Below, piece after piece: positions 1-8,291 of a stretch of DNA of 64,000 nt (positions within the stretch are counted from its first letter, which is position 1; each line of letters begins with the position of its first letter). The DNA is from an uncultured Arthrobacter sp. (lineage in GTDB: Bacteria > Actinomycetota > Actinomycetes > Actinomycetales > Micrococcaceae): NCBI RefSeq assembly GCF_947495145.1, contig NZ_CANLXP010000008.1, positions 62,001 to 126,000 on the forward strand, given 5' to 3'. The notes under the pieces are model-generated. The model did no database searches. It had not been told where the DNA came from and was given only the letters and a program-made list of their open reading frames with translations. The position numbers were made by a program, and so were the translations under genes.

Positions 1-758
1 TTCGGCTGTTCGAGGCCCATTTCCTCGAACAGGTCCGTGCGGTAGAAGAACGCATCATTGACCAGTGGGGTGGGCATGGGCAGTCCGTAGAGGCCGCCCT
101 CGAAGCAGCTGTACTTCCACGCCGCCGTCGGAATGTTGGCCAGGTTGGGGTACTTCTCGACCTTGTCACCCGCAAGATAGGGGGAAAGGTCCGTGAACAG
201 GCCCTTGGCTGCCTGCCCGAAACGCGGCGGGATGTTCCAGGACGGGATGACCACCCAGTCGGGAACGTCGCGCGGTGAGGCGAGGACGGTCTGGATCTTG
301 TCGCCGTAGGTATTGCCGTCATTGGCCTGGAATTCGACGGTGGCGCCGAGGCGCTCGTTCACCGCCTGGTAGTACGCGTTATCCGGCAGGCCGCGGGGAA
401 TGGCCCACCACGCGGGCGACATTGCCGTGTAGGCGCCGCCGCTTCCGGGAGGCTTCGGAACGGACTTGACCAGTTTGGTGGGGATGGTCGTGAAGCCCGG
501 CGTGGACCCGTTGACGCCCGGAATGTCGGGCTGAACCAGGTTCATCGGGATGTACTTGGGCACAAGCTTGGCGACGGCGTCCGCCAGCCCGCCGGCCGTC
601 GTCGCCTGTGGAACGGATGCGCTTGTGCTGCACGCGGTCAGCAGTGTGGGGGAGGCGGCGAGGAAGGCGGCTCCGCCCAGCAGGCCGAGGAAAGACCGGC
701 GGCCCAGGGGCTTGCGGCTTTCAGTAACCGGGTTGAAGCCGTGGGAATGGTTTGGCAT
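1..758 (-). CDS. Extracellular sugar-binding lipoprotein, N-terminal part (ABC transporter)
   Basis: This is the first ~252 residues of a solute-binding protein; the gene runs off the left edge. The start ATG (758-756) has AAGGAG a few bases upstream. The N-terminus has a twin-arginine lipoprotein signal: an RRSFLGLLGG motif, a hydrophobic stretch and a lipobox ending LLTAC, so the mature protein should be exported folded and anchored at the Cys. The later sequence (a YYQAVNERLGATVEFQ stretch and FYRTDLFEEMGLEQP near the edge) is typical of large LplA/YtcQ-type binding proteins for oligosaccharides. It is divergent from the GH3 beta-glucosidase and shares an upstream region with AGCGCT-type operators, so it probably takes up a beta-glucoside that the enzyme cleaves. 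The substrate is inferred. Confidence 0.85.
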   Translation of the reverse strand, partial: MPNHSHGFNPVTESRKPLGRRSFLGLLGGAAFLAASPTLLTACSTSASVPQATTAGGLADAVAKLVPKYIPMNLVQPDIPGVNGSTPGFTTIPTKLVKSVPKPPGSGGAYTAMSPAWWAIPRGLPDNAYYQAVNERLGATVEFQANDGNTYGDKIQTVLASPRDVPDWVVIPSWNIPPRFGQAAKGLFTDLSPYLAGDKVEKYPNLANIPTAAWKYSCFEGGLYGLPMPTPLVNDAFFYRTDLFEEMGLEQP

Positions 759-846
759 GGTGCACTCCTTCGTGTCCAGGCGCGCCAATGGGGCGCTGTG
801 GTGGTTTGCAATGCGAATTGGTGGCGCGTCGGCTGGGCTGAATCAG

Positions 847-860
847 TCGAAGCGCTTCGA
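847..860. promoter_or_regulatory. LacI-type palindromic operator
   Basis: TCGAAGCGCTTCGA is a perfect 14-bp palindrome lying 89 bp upstream of the binding-protein start. AAGCGCTT-centred palindromes are typical LacI/GalR-family sites. The cognate repressor is not in the window next to this locus. Confidence 0.6.
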
Positions 861-945
861 TTGATCCAACCGTAGGGCATCTTCCGTCTCGAGACAAGAG
901 GAAATTGTGTTGCGTATCACAGCGGTTGCTGTCAGCATGGTGGTC

Positions 946-970
946 GAGAAGCGCTGTGCAAGCGCTTAAA
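946..970. promoter_or_regulatory. Second LacI-type operator, two AGCGCT cores
   Basis: Two AGCGCT cores (950-955 and 961-966) lie 11 bp apart centre to centre, one of them within AAGCGCTT. They sit 33-49 bp upstream of the GH3 start codon, where they could cover the promoter. With the site at 847-860 this suggests common control of both divergent genes. Confidence 0.5.
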
Positions 971-998
971 CAATCCTCCCAGTGATCGGAACTCCTTC

Positions 999-3821
999 GT
1001 GACCGAAACCCGTCTGGCCATCCGCACCGCGCAGGGCATACTCGCCACACTGTCCCAGGCTCAGAAGATTTCGCTGCTTCACCAGCATTCGCCCGCCGTT
1101 CCCGACGCCGGTCTGGCCTACTTCCACACGGGCGCGGAGGCAGCGCACGGCGTCGCCTGGCTCGGTGATGCGACGGTTTTTCCGCAGACCGTCGGCCTCG
1201 CAGCCACCTGGGACGAGGACCTGCTGCGGCGGGTTGGGCGGGCGGTCGGCGTCGAGATGCGGGCAAAGAAGGCCGCCGATCCGACCGTGAGCCTGAACGT
1301 CTGGGCGCCCGTGGTCAATCCGCTCCGGCACCCGCTGTGGGGCCGGAATGAGGAGGGTTTTTCGGAGGATTCCGGGCTCACCGCTTCGCTGGCCACGGCC
1401 TACTGTGAAGGGCTGAAGGGTGATTCCGCCGAGCAGTGGCTGACCGTCCCCACGCTGAAGCACTTCCTCGGCTACAACAACGAGCGCGACCGGAACGTCA
1501 CTTCCAGCCAGCTGCCGCCGCGCGTCCTGCATGAATACGAACTGCCCGCCTACCGACAGCCCATCGAATCGGGTGCCGCGGGCGCGGTCATGCTGTCCTA
1601 CAACCTGGTCAACGGGCGGCCCGCACACGTCTCCGATCTGGTGGCCGAACACCTGCGCACGTGGCGCAATGGCGACTCACTCGCTGTCGTGACGGACGCC
1701 GGCGCACCGTCCTCCCTGTTCTCGGCGGAGAAGTATTTCGACGACGGCGCTTCTGCCTACGCAGCTGCCCTGCGTGCCGGCGTCGACAGTTTCACGGACG
1801 ACGGCGACGACTCCGCGCCGTCCATTGCCTACCTTGAGGAGGCGCTGGACCGCGGGCTCATCTCTGTCGCGGATATCGATGCAGCGGTCCTTCGCCTGCT
1901 CACGCTGCGTGAACGTACGGGCGAGTTCGAGTACGACGGCGGCGTGTATGGGTCGATCCCTGCGGATGAGCTTCTGACTCCCGAGCACGCTGCCCTTGCC
2001 CGGGAGGCGGCTCGGAAGTCCGTAGTGGTTCTCCGCAATGCCCCGGTTGATGCGTCAGTTGATGTCTCGGTTGACGCCTCAGTTCATGCGGGGCCGGTCC
2101 TTCCCTTGGGCGACGCGCCTGGAACCATCGCCGTCATTGGATCCCTAGGGTCCCACGTGCTCAGCGACTGGTACAGCGGAACACTCGTGAATCCCGTGAG
2201 TATCGCGGCCGGCATCGAGGAGCGGTACGGAAGCGTCGTCGCAGAGGAAGGTGTGGACCTCGTTGCGCTTCGGAGTACCCGCACCAACCGGTATTTAGGC
2301 GTGCCGGATGGATCGGCGGCTTTGACGGCTTCGACGGGGTCTCCGGGACCGGCCGAATCTCTGGTGCTCAAGAATTGGGGGAACGGCGAGTACACGCTGC
2401 GCTCCTCTGTGAGTGGACGCTTCATATCGGGGGAGAGCGGGTACCTCCGTGCAACGTCGGAGCGGGTCGGCGGTTGGGTGGTTCAAGAGACGTTCGCGCT
2501 GCACCCCTCGGTTGACGGCTCGGTCGCCCTGCGGCACGTCGGGTCCGGGAAATGGGTTCGGGTAGAGGAAGGAACGGGTAGCGCCGTTCTCGTTACAGGA
2601 TCCGAGCAGGACGCCGACCGCTTCACTCTGCGGACCCTCCGGTCCGGTACCGAAGCGGCACGCAAGGCTGCGGCGTCGGCGGATGTCGCCGTCGTCGTTG
2701 TCGGTAATGATCCGCATCTGGGCGGGCGGGAGACGATCGACCGAACCACGCTTGACCTGCCGCAGAGCGAACAGGAGCTGATCCGGGTGGTGCGGGAGGC
2801 GAATCCGCGAACCGTGCTGGTGATCGTCTCGTCCTACCCGTATGCACTTGGCGAGCTGGCGGAGGTGCCGGCAATCGTGTGGTCTTGTCACGGAGGGCAG
2901 GAGCTCGGGCGCGGTGTGGCGGACGTGCTGAGCGGTGACCATGAGCCTTCCGGGCGGCTGCCGCAGACCTGGTGGGCGCGCGATGCAGACCTCGCGGACA
3001 TCCTCGACTACGACATCATCGGCTCCCGGTCCACCTATTCCTACAGCACTGCTGAACCTCTCTATCCGCTGGGGCATGGGCTGGGGTATGCGGCGGTGGA
3101 GTACGAGTCGGCTTCGTATGGTGACGGCGTGCTTGCGGTGTCCGTGCGGAATGCCGGTGGGCGGGCGGCGCATGAAGTGGTGCAGGTGTATGGCACATCG
3201 GACCTGCCCGGCTACCCGCGGCGGCGGCTGATTGCTCATGCACGAGTGTCGCTGAAGCCGGGGGAGCGGACCGTCGTTTCGATCCCGGTGGCCGAGGAGA
3301 AACTTGCAGTCTTCAGCCCGGCTGCGGGGCGAATGCTGGTGGAGCCGGGAAGCTATGCCCTGCTAATTGGCCGTTCCGCGGAAGATTTGCCGCTTGCGGT
3401 TGCCCTCGAGGTGGGTGGATCGGGTAGTCCTGCGCGGACGCGTGGCTCCTGGATCCGGGCGGAGCTGTTCGATGAGTCCGTCAATGCCCTGCTGGTGCCG
3501 GAGTCGCCGCTACAGGGGACTGCCGTGACCGTCGCCGATTCCGCGCTTTTGCGGGCAACTCTGACGTATCGCGGATGGGGTGGCTCAGCGCCGGCGTCGG
3601 TATCGGTGCGAGTTGTGCGGCGTGCAGGTGGTGCGCTGCGGATTCAGGTACCCGGAGCGGCTGGGACCTGGCATGACTGGGGTGCTGTATCTGTTGCGGC
3701 TGGCCACGCGGGGGACCTGGAGATTCCTCTTCCCGGGCGTTTCGATGAGATGCCCGCGGTGGTCCGGCTGGTGCTTGAAGGATCGGTTACGGTCAGCGAA
3801 ATTTTGGTTTCTGAGCCCTGA
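999..3821 (+). CDS. Glycoside hydrolase family 3 beta-glucosidase with inserted trefoil-like region
   Basis: This 940-residue enzyme should release terminal beta-linked glucose or xylose. The N-terminal GH3 barrel shows GRNEEGFSED (residues 115-124), KHF (154-156) and VTDAG with Asp233 as the expected nucleophile. The second domain starts around residue 330 and ends with a fibronectin-III-like domain (about 680-800, with VVQVYG). Between about 410 and 545 lies an extra stretch with repeated motifs such as LRSTRTNRYLGV, LRSSVSGRFISG and LRHVGSGKWVRV, which looks like a fascin/ricin-type beta-trefoil rather than the PA14 domain often found at this place. A short repetitive VDASVDVSVDASV linker is at about 345-360. 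No signal peptide is seen, so it is probably cytoplasmic. The GTG start at 999 has no clear ribosome site; no better in-frame start was found. Confidence 0.9.
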   Translation: MTETRLAIRTAQGILATLSQAQKISLLHQHSPAVPDAGLAYFHTGAEAAHGVAWLGDATVFPQTVGLAATWDEDLLRRVGRAVGVEMRAKKAADPTVSLNVWAPVVNPLRHPLWGRNEEGFSEDSGLTASLATAYCEGLKGDSAEQWLTVPTLKHFLGYNNERDRNVTSSQLPPRVLHEYELPAYRQPIESGAAGAVMLSYNLVNGRPAHVSDLVAEHLRTWRNGDSLAVVTDAGAPSSLFSAEKYFDDGASAYAAALRAGVDSFTDDGDDSAPSIAYLEEALDRGLISVADIDAAVLRLLTLRERTGEFEYDGGVYGSIPADELLTPEHAALAREAARKSVVVLRNAPVDASVDVSVDASVHAGPVLPLGDAPGTIAVIGSLGSHVLSDWYSGTLVNPVSIAAGIEERYGSVVAEEGVDLVALRSTRTNRYLGVPDGSAALTASTGSPGPAESLVLKNWGNGEYTLRSSVSGRFISGESGYLRATSERVGGWVVQETFALHPSVDGSVALRHVGSGKWVRVEEGTGSAVLVTGSEQDADRFTLRTLRSGTEAARKAAASADVAVVVVGNDPHLGGRETIDRTTLDLPQSEQELIRVVREANPRTVLVIVSSYPYALGELAEVPAIVWSCHGGQELGRGVADVLSGDHEPSGRLPQTWWARDADLADILDYDIIGSRSTYSYSTAEPLYPLGHGLGYAAVEYESASYGDGVLAVSVRNAGGRAAHEVVQVYGTSDLPGYPRRRLIAHARVSLKPGERTVVSIPVAEEKLAVFSPAAGRMLVEPGSYALLIGRSAEDLPLAVALEVGGSGSPARTRGSWIRAELFDESVNALLVPESPLQGTAVTVADSALLRATLTYRGWGGSAPASVSVRVVRRAGGALRIQVPGAAGTWHDWGAVSVAAGHAGDLEIPLPGRFDEMPAVVRLVLEGSVTVSEILVSEP

Positions 3822-3873
3822 TCCGGCTCTGGCTACTGCCTGGCTACGCTCCGGTTTCTCCAGCATCGGCTGC

Positions 3874-3961
3874 TTCAGCTGCGGTTACTTCAGCTGCGGT
3901 TATTTCTCCGGGCTACTTCGTCCGGTTGCTTCAATCCCGGTTACTTTTCCGCGCGCTACTT
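3874..3961. repeat. Degenerate ~15-bp tandem repeat
   Basis: TTCAGCTGCGGTTAC is followed directly by a near copy ending TTAT, then by weaker units that keep a TTC...GGYTAC pattern, reaching into the end of the next minus-strand gene. It lies just downstream of the GH3 stop. No function is evident. Confidence 0.45.
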
Positions 3962-4252
3962 CTCCTCCGGCGCGGCCGGTCCCTCGTGTTCCTCGTTGCG
4001 GCCTTCGTTGCGTTCGGCCGAACGGCGCTGCAGGAACCGCCGTGCCGGCCCTGCCCAGGACAGAAGGAGCAGGACTGTGAAGAGGTGATTGGCGAGCCCG
4101 CCGAGCACCTGAAACGGAATGATCTGCACGAGTGCCGTGACAACCAGCACGGCCAGCAGAACGTTCTTGATGATCTTGAGTGCCTGCGGTTTCAAGGGTC
4201 GCGGCCATTCGATCATTGCCGTTACGTCGTCATGCCTGTGCGCGCGTTGCAT
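3956..4252 (-). CDS. Small membrane protein, unknown function
   Basis: A 98-residue protein that I do not recognise. It has two hydrophobic stretches, about residues 27-48 (IIKNVLLAVLVVTALVQIIP) and 50-67 (LGGLANHLFTVLLLLSW), the second followed by ARRFLQRR, and a hydrophilic acidic tail rich in Glu, Pro and Ala. It is therefore likely a two-pass membrane protein. The ATG at 4252 is preceded by GAGAGGGGA, a good ribosome site. It is a lone gene between the GH3 enzyme (convergent) and the divergent hyi block. Codon use resembles its neighbours. Confidence 0.6.
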   Translation of the reverse strand: MQRAHRHDDVTAMIEWPRPLKPQALKIIKNVLLAVLVVTALVQIIPFQVLGGLANHLFTVLLLLSWAGPARRFLQRRSAERNEGRNEEHEGPAAPEEK

Positions 4253-4345
4253 CGGTCCCCTCTCCTGTCCCTAAGGCTATCGCGCCGGCGCACGGTGTGC
4301 TGCCCGTGCGACGTGACGCGTGACGGTGCGGCGTGTAACCCGCAG

Positions 4346-4399
4346 AAACTGCCCGGAGGTGCAGGATCGCCGATTCGACCCTGCACCTCCGGGCAGTTT
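4346..4399. repeat. Dispersed hairpin repeat, family A copy 1
   Basis: A perfect 20-bp stem (AAACTGCCCGGAGGTGCAGG and its complement at 4380-4399) closes a 14-base loop containing GCCGATTCGA. It is related to the hairpins at 23391-23460 and 23849-23917. The position between two divergent genes argues against a simple terminator role here, although TTTT follows the stem on the + strand. Confidence 0.7.
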
Positions 4400-4464
4400 T
4401 TCCGACGACGCCGGTTGACTCACGTCACACCCAACCCCTACTATTTCATTAGACAGAAAGTTAC

Positions 4465-4479
4465 TTCCACAATACGGAA
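4465..4479. promoter_or_regulatory. Candidate operator upstream of the glyoxylate operon
   Basis: TTCCACAATACGGAA is a short inverted repeat (TTCC/GGAA) 34 bp before hyi. The 11-base core TTCCACAATAC recurs in reverse at 11495-11505, upstream of the CitE-like gene. IclR-family regulators of allantoin/glyoxylate genes use TTCC..GGAA-like sites; no such regulator is in the window. Confidence 0.45.
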
Positions 4480-4512
4480 TAACGAATAAGGCGAAAGAAC
4501 ATAAAGGGATCG

Positions 4513-5304
4513 ATGATGACCTACACCGTGAACTGCTCCATCCTCCTCACCGAGCTGCCGCTGCTGGAGCGGCCGTCCGCTGCGAAGAAGGCCGGCTTCG
4601 ACGCCGTCGAGTTCTGGTGGCCGTTCGATACCTCCACCCCGTCGGAAGCGGATGTCACAGCCTTCGAAAACGCGATCACCGACGCCGGCGTTCAGCTCAC
4701 CGGCCTCAACTTCAACGCCGGCAACATGCCGGGCGGCGACCGCGGACTCGTGTCCTGGCCGGAGCGGCAGGATGACTTCCGGGCCAACGTTCCCGTCGTC
4801 GTCGGGATCGGTGAGCGTCTGGGCTGCAAGGCTTTCAATGCGCTGTATGGCAACCGAATTGATGGTGTGAGCCCCGAGGAACAGGACGCCGTCGCCGTCG
4901 AGAATCTGGCGTTCGCGGCTGACGCGGTAGCTGCAATCGGCGGCATTGTCCTTCTGGAGCCGGTAAGCGGCGCCGAGAGATATCCGCTGCTCACGGCACA
5001 GGACGCTTTGAACGTGATCGCGAAGACCGGCAAGAGCAACATCAAGCTCCTCGCTGACTTCTACCACCTGGCCGTCAACGGCGACGACGTAGCGCAGGTC
5101 ATTGAGAACCACGCCAGGGACTTCGGCCACATCCAAATCGCCGATGCCCCCGGCCGCGGAGCTCCCGGCAGCGGGGACCTCCCGCTCGGAGAGTGGATCA
5201 CCCGCAGCCGTGAACTCGGGTATGAGGGCGACATCGGGCTCGAGTACAAGGAATCGGCGGGCACCGCCTTCAACTGGACCATCCGCCAACACGCCTCCCG
5301 CTAG
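4513..5304 (+). CDS. hyi: Hydroxypyruvate isomerase
   Basis: This 263-residue TIM-barrel protein of the sugar-phosphate isomerase/epimerase family interconverts hydroxypyruvate and tartronate semialdehyde. The sequence follows the Hyi pattern: an N-terminal VNCSILLTELPLLER segment, FDAVEFWWPF, FNAGNMPGGDRG, a glutamate in LLEPVS, and DFYHLAVNGDD and GLEYK near the C-terminus, which supply the metal-binding Glu/Asp/His residues of this family. Length matches the usual ~260. The start may be either of two adjacent ATGs (4513 or 4516); AAAGGGA lies upstream. It is the first gene of the block with tartronate semialdehyde reductase, gcl, glycerate kinase and allB, which supports the assignment strongly. 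Confidence 0.9.
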   Translation: MMTYTVNCSILLTELPLLERPSAAKKAGFDAVEFWWPFDTSTPSEADVTAFENAITDAGVQLTGLNFNAGNMPGGDRGLVSWPERQDDFRANVPVVVGIGERLGCKAFNALYGNRIDGVSPEEQDAVAVENLAFAADAVAAIGGIVLLEPVSGAERYPLLTAQDALNVIAKTGKSNIKLLADFYHLAVNGDDVAQVIENHARDFGHIQIADAPGRGAPGSGDLPLGEWITRSRELGYEGDIGLEYKESAGTAFNWTIRQHASR

Positions 5305-5308
5305 TCCC

Positions 5309-5476
5309 CACCCGCTCCCTAACCTCGCAAGCTCGGCCAGGGAACCCGGCGGGCGTGGGCCCATCACCCGCTCCCTAACCTCGCAAGCTCGGCCAGGGAA
5401 CCCGGCGGGCGTGGGCCCATCACCCGCTCCCTAACCTCGCAAGCTCGGCCAGGGAACCCGCCGGGCGTGGGCCCAC
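5309..5476. repeat. Three tandem copies of a 56-bp repeat
   Basis: Units beginning CACCCGCTCCCTAACCTCGC start at 5309, 5365 and 5421 with an exact 56-base period. The copies are nearly identical; the last differs at one base (CCGCCGGG instead of CCGGCGGG). Each unit has CCCT and AGGG arms that can pair. The array fills the gap between hyi and the reductase gene. Confidence 0.9.
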
Positions 5477-5509
5477 CCACCACTGAACAGACTTCGAAGG
5501 ACATACAGA

Positions 5510-6385
5510 ATGAGCAACGTCACAGTCATCGGACTTGGCATTATGGGCCTGCCCATGGCCATCAACCTCGTCAAGGCCGGCCACACAGTTACCGGCTTCA
5601 ACCGCAGCTCCGACAAGATGGACAAGTTGGTGGCGGAGGGCGGTTCAGCGGCAACCAGCATCGCTGACGCCGTCAAGGATGCCGACGTCGTCATCACCAT
5701 GGTTCCGGACTCACCTGATGTCGAGGGCGTGGTGAGCGGGGACGACGGCGTCCTCGCCAACGCGAAAAAGGGCGCCCTCTGGATCGATGCCAGCAGCATC
5801 CGCCCGGACGTCGCGGTTGAGCTCTCCAGGCAGGCGCGCGACGCCGGTCTGAAGCCGCTGGACGCACCGGTTTCCGGCGGCGAGCAGGGCGCCATCGACG
5901 CCGTCCTCTCGATCATGGTTGGCGGAGAGAAGGAAGACTTCGACGCCGCACAGGACGTGCTGACCGCCGTCGGCAAGACCATCGTCCACGTCGGCCCGTC
6001 GGGCTCCGGCCACACCGTCAAGGCTGCCAACCAGCTCATTGTCGCCGTCAACATCGGCGTCCTGTCTGAAGCGATCGTTTTCCTTGAGGCCTACGGCGTT
6101 GACACCGACGCCGCCCTCAAGGTCCTTGGCGGCGGCCTCGCCGGCTCCAAGGTGCTCGACCAGAAGGGACAGAAGATGCTCGACCGCAACTTCGACCCCG
6201 GCTTCCGACTAGCCCTCCACCACAAGGATCTCGGCATTGTCACCTCAGCCGCCCGCGAAGCAGGCGTGGCCACCCCACTGGGTGCCGTCGTCGCGCAGTT
6301 GGTTGCCTCGCTCGTCAACACGGGCGACGGCGGCCTGGATCACTCCGGCCTCTTCAAGCTGATCAACCAGCTGTCCGGCAAATAA
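5510..6385 (+). CDS. glxR: 2-hydroxy-3-oxopropionate (tartronate semialdehyde) reductase
   Basis: A 291-residue NAD(P)H-dependent enzyme of the beta-hydroxyacid dehydrogenase family that reduces tartronate semialdehyde to D-glycerate. The Rossmann fingerprint GLGIMG is at residues 8-13. DAPVSGGEQGA (about 119-129) is the family substrate-binding motif. The segment GHTVKAANQLIVAVN near residue 167 contains the conserved catalytic Lys. Length is typical. It follows the 56-bp repeat array after hyi and precedes gcl, whose product is its substrate. The ATG is 12 bp after AAGGA. The closely related 3-hydroxyisobutyrate dehydrogenases are the main alternative, but context favours GlxR. Confidence 0.9.
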   Translation: MSNVTVIGLGIMGLPMAINLVKAGHTVTGFNRSSDKMDKLVAEGGSAATSIADAVKDADVVITMVPDSPDVEGVVSGDDGVLANAKKGALWIDASSIRPDVAVELSRQARDAGLKPLDAPVSGGEQGAIDAVLSIMVGGEKEDFDAAQDVLTAVGKTIVHVGPSGSGHTVKAANQLIVAVNIGVLSEAIVFLEAYGVDTDAALKVLGGGLAGSKVLDQKGQKMLDRNFDPGFRLALHHKDLGIVTSAAREAGVATPLGAVVAQLVASLVNTGDGGLDHSGLFKLINQLSGK

Positions 6386-6405
6386 CCCACACCCTTCCCG
6401 TTCAT

Positions 6406-6455
6406 TTGGCAGGACACGCCCCGAAAGACACCTCATAAGGGGTGTGTCCTGACAA
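6406..6455. repeat. Dispersed hairpin repeat, family B copy 1
   Basis: GGCAGGACACGCCCC pairs with GGGGTGTGTCCTG across a 16-base loop. The same hairpin, in inverted orientation and with a similar loop, is at 29505-29562. It lies between the reductase gene and gcl and could attenuate or process the operon transcript. Confidence 0.75.
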
Positions 6456-6492
6456 CTCAACGGATCTGAAACTCACGTAGTAGGAGCACACC

Positions 6493-8271
6493 ATGCCTAA
6501 AATGCGCGCTGTCGACGCAGCCGTTGCGATCCTGGAGAAGGAGGGCGCCACCACGGCGTTCGGCCTGCCCGGAGCAGCAATCAACCCCTTCTATTCCGCG
6601 ATGCGCACCCACGGCGGCATCCACCACATCCTTGCCCGCCACGTTGAGGGCGCCTCGCACATGGCCGAAGGTTTCACGCGTGCCAAACCGGGCAACATCG
6701 GCGTCTGCATCGGCACCTCCGGCCCCGCCGGAACCGACATGATCACCGGGCTCTATTCGGCCATGGCGGACTCCATCCCCATCCTCTGCATCACCGGCCA
6801 GGCACCCGTGGCCAAGCTGTACAAGGAAGATTTCCAGGCCGTCGACATCGCCTCAATCGCCGGACCGGTGACCAAGATGGCCGTTACCGTCATGGAAGCG
6901 GGCCAGGTTCCCGGCACGTTCCAGAAGGCGTTCTACGAAATGCGGACCGGGCGCCCCGGGCCCGTGCTGATCGACCTGCCGATCGACGTCCAGCAAACCG
7001 AGATCGAGTTCGACCCCGACACCTACGAGCCCCTCCAGGTCCACAAGCCCGCCGCCACGCGCAAGCAGCTGGAGAAGGCCCTTGACATGCTGACGGCGGC
7101 CGAAAAGCCCCTCATCGTGGCCGGCGGCGGCATCATCAACGCCAACGCCTCCGAGCAGCTGGTGGAACTCGCAGAGTTGCTGAACATCCCCGTGATCCCC
7201 ACGCTCATGGGTTGGGGAACCATTCCCGACGACCACGAGCTGATGGCGGGCATGGTCGGCCTGCAGACCTCGCACCGCTACGGCAACGCCACCATGCTGG
7301 AGTCGGACTTCGTGATCGGCATCGGCAACCGCTGGGCCAACCGCCACACCGGCGCCCTCGACGTCTACACCAAGGGACGCAAGTTCGTACACATCGACAT
7401 CGAGCCCACGCAGATCGGCCGCGTGTTCTCGCCCGACTTCGGCATAGTGTCCGACGCCGGTGCCGCCCTGAGCGGCCTGGTCGCCATTGCGCGCGAACGC
7501 AAGGCGCAGCAGGGCCTTCCGGACTGGAACGCCTGGGTCAAGGACTGTGCCCAGCGGAAGTCCACCATGCAGCGCAAGACCAACTTCGACAACGTGCCGG
7601 TCAAGCCGCAGCGCGTGTACCAGGAGATGAACAGCGCTTTCGGCCGGGATACCCGCTACGTGTCGACCATCGGCCTTTCCCAAATCGCCGGCGCGCAGTT
7701 CCTGCACGTCTACGAGGCCCGCAACTGGATCAACTGCGGCCAGGCCGGCCCGCTGGGTTGGACTGCACCGGCAGCTATCGGTGTGGCCCAGGCGAGTCCG
7801 GGGGAGACCGTCGTCGCGCTTTCCGGCGACTACGATTTCCAGTTCATGATCGAAGAACTGGCAGTCGGCGCGCAGTTCCAGCTGCCGTACATCCACGTGG
7901 TGGTGAACAACTCCTACCTCGGCCTGATCCGCCAGGCCCAGCGCGGGTTCGAGATGGACTACCACGTATCCCTCGCCTTCGAGAACGTGAATGCACCCGA
8001 GCTCGACGGCTACGGCGTGGACCACATCAAGGTCGCTGAGGGCCTGGGCTGCAAGGCGATCCGCGTCCGTGAGGCCGATGATCTGCAGGCTGCTTTCGAG
8101 AAGGCCCGAGCGCTCATGCAGGAGTACCGCGTGCCCGTGGTCGTGGAGGTCATCCTCGAACGCGTCACCAACATCTCCATGGGAGCAGCCGGAATCGACG
8201 CGATCAACGAGTTCGAGGACCTCGCCGAATCGTCCGACGACGCCCCCACGGCCATCTCCCTGCTCGTCTAG
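6493..8271 (+). CDS. gcl: Glyoxylate carboligase (tartronate-semialdehyde synthase)
   Basis: This 592-residue thiamine-diphosphate enzyme condenses two glyoxylate molecules to tartronate semialdehyde and CO2. Residue 51 is Val, in [12 protein letters not shown]. Nearly all related ThDP enzymes have Glu there, and Val51 is the known hallmark of E. coli Gcl. The ThDP/Mg motif runs from SGDYDFQFM to VVNNSYLG in the C-terminal third. The length is almost the same as E. coli Gcl (593). The ATG follows TAGGAGCACACC. It lies between the reductase that uses its product and the glycerate kinase gene. Confidence 0.97.
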   Translation: MPKMRAVDAAVAILEKEGATTAFGLPGAAINPFYSAMRTHGGIHHILARHVEGASHMAEGFTRAKPGNIGVCIGTSGPAGTDMITGLYSAMADSIPILCITGQAPVAKLYKEDFQAVDIASIAGPVTKMAVTVMEAGQVPGTFQKAFYEMRTGRPGPVLIDLPIDVQQTEIEFDPDTYEPLQVHKPAATRKQLEKALDMLTAAEKPLIVAGGGIINANASEQLVELAELLNIPVIPTLMGWGTIPDDHELMAGMVGLQTSHRYGNATMLESDFVIGIGNRWANRHTGALDVYTKGRKFVHIDIEPTQIGRVFSPDFGIVSDAGAALSGLVAIARERKAQQGLPDWNAWVKDCAQRKSTMQRKTNFDNVPVKPQRVYQEMNSAFGRDTRYVSTIGLSQIAGAQFLHVYEARNWINCGQAGPLGWTAPAAIGVAQASPGETVVALSGDYDFQFMIEELAVGAQFQLPYIHVVVNNSYLGLIRQAQRGFEMDYHVSLAFENVNAPELDGYGVDHIKVAEGLGCKAIRVREADDLQAAFEKARALMQEYRVPVVVEVILERVTNISMGAAGIDAINEFEDLAESSDDAPTAISLLV

Positions 8272-8291
8272 AGGGCTGGTTCAATAGCGTC

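Noticed and set aside
3580-4080. 166-codon plus-strand frame across the end of the GH3 gene
   Set aside because: It overlaps the GH3 frame and the repeat region, with low-complexity Cys/Arg-rich translation and no motif.
5309-5476. CRISPR array (three regularly spaced repeats)
   Set aside because: The whole 56-bp unit is repeated including what would be spacers, so it is a plain tandem repeat.
6853-8025. 390-codon minus-strand frame inside gcl
   Set aside because: Antisense shadow of a complete, well-conserved gcl; no ribosome site and no family match.
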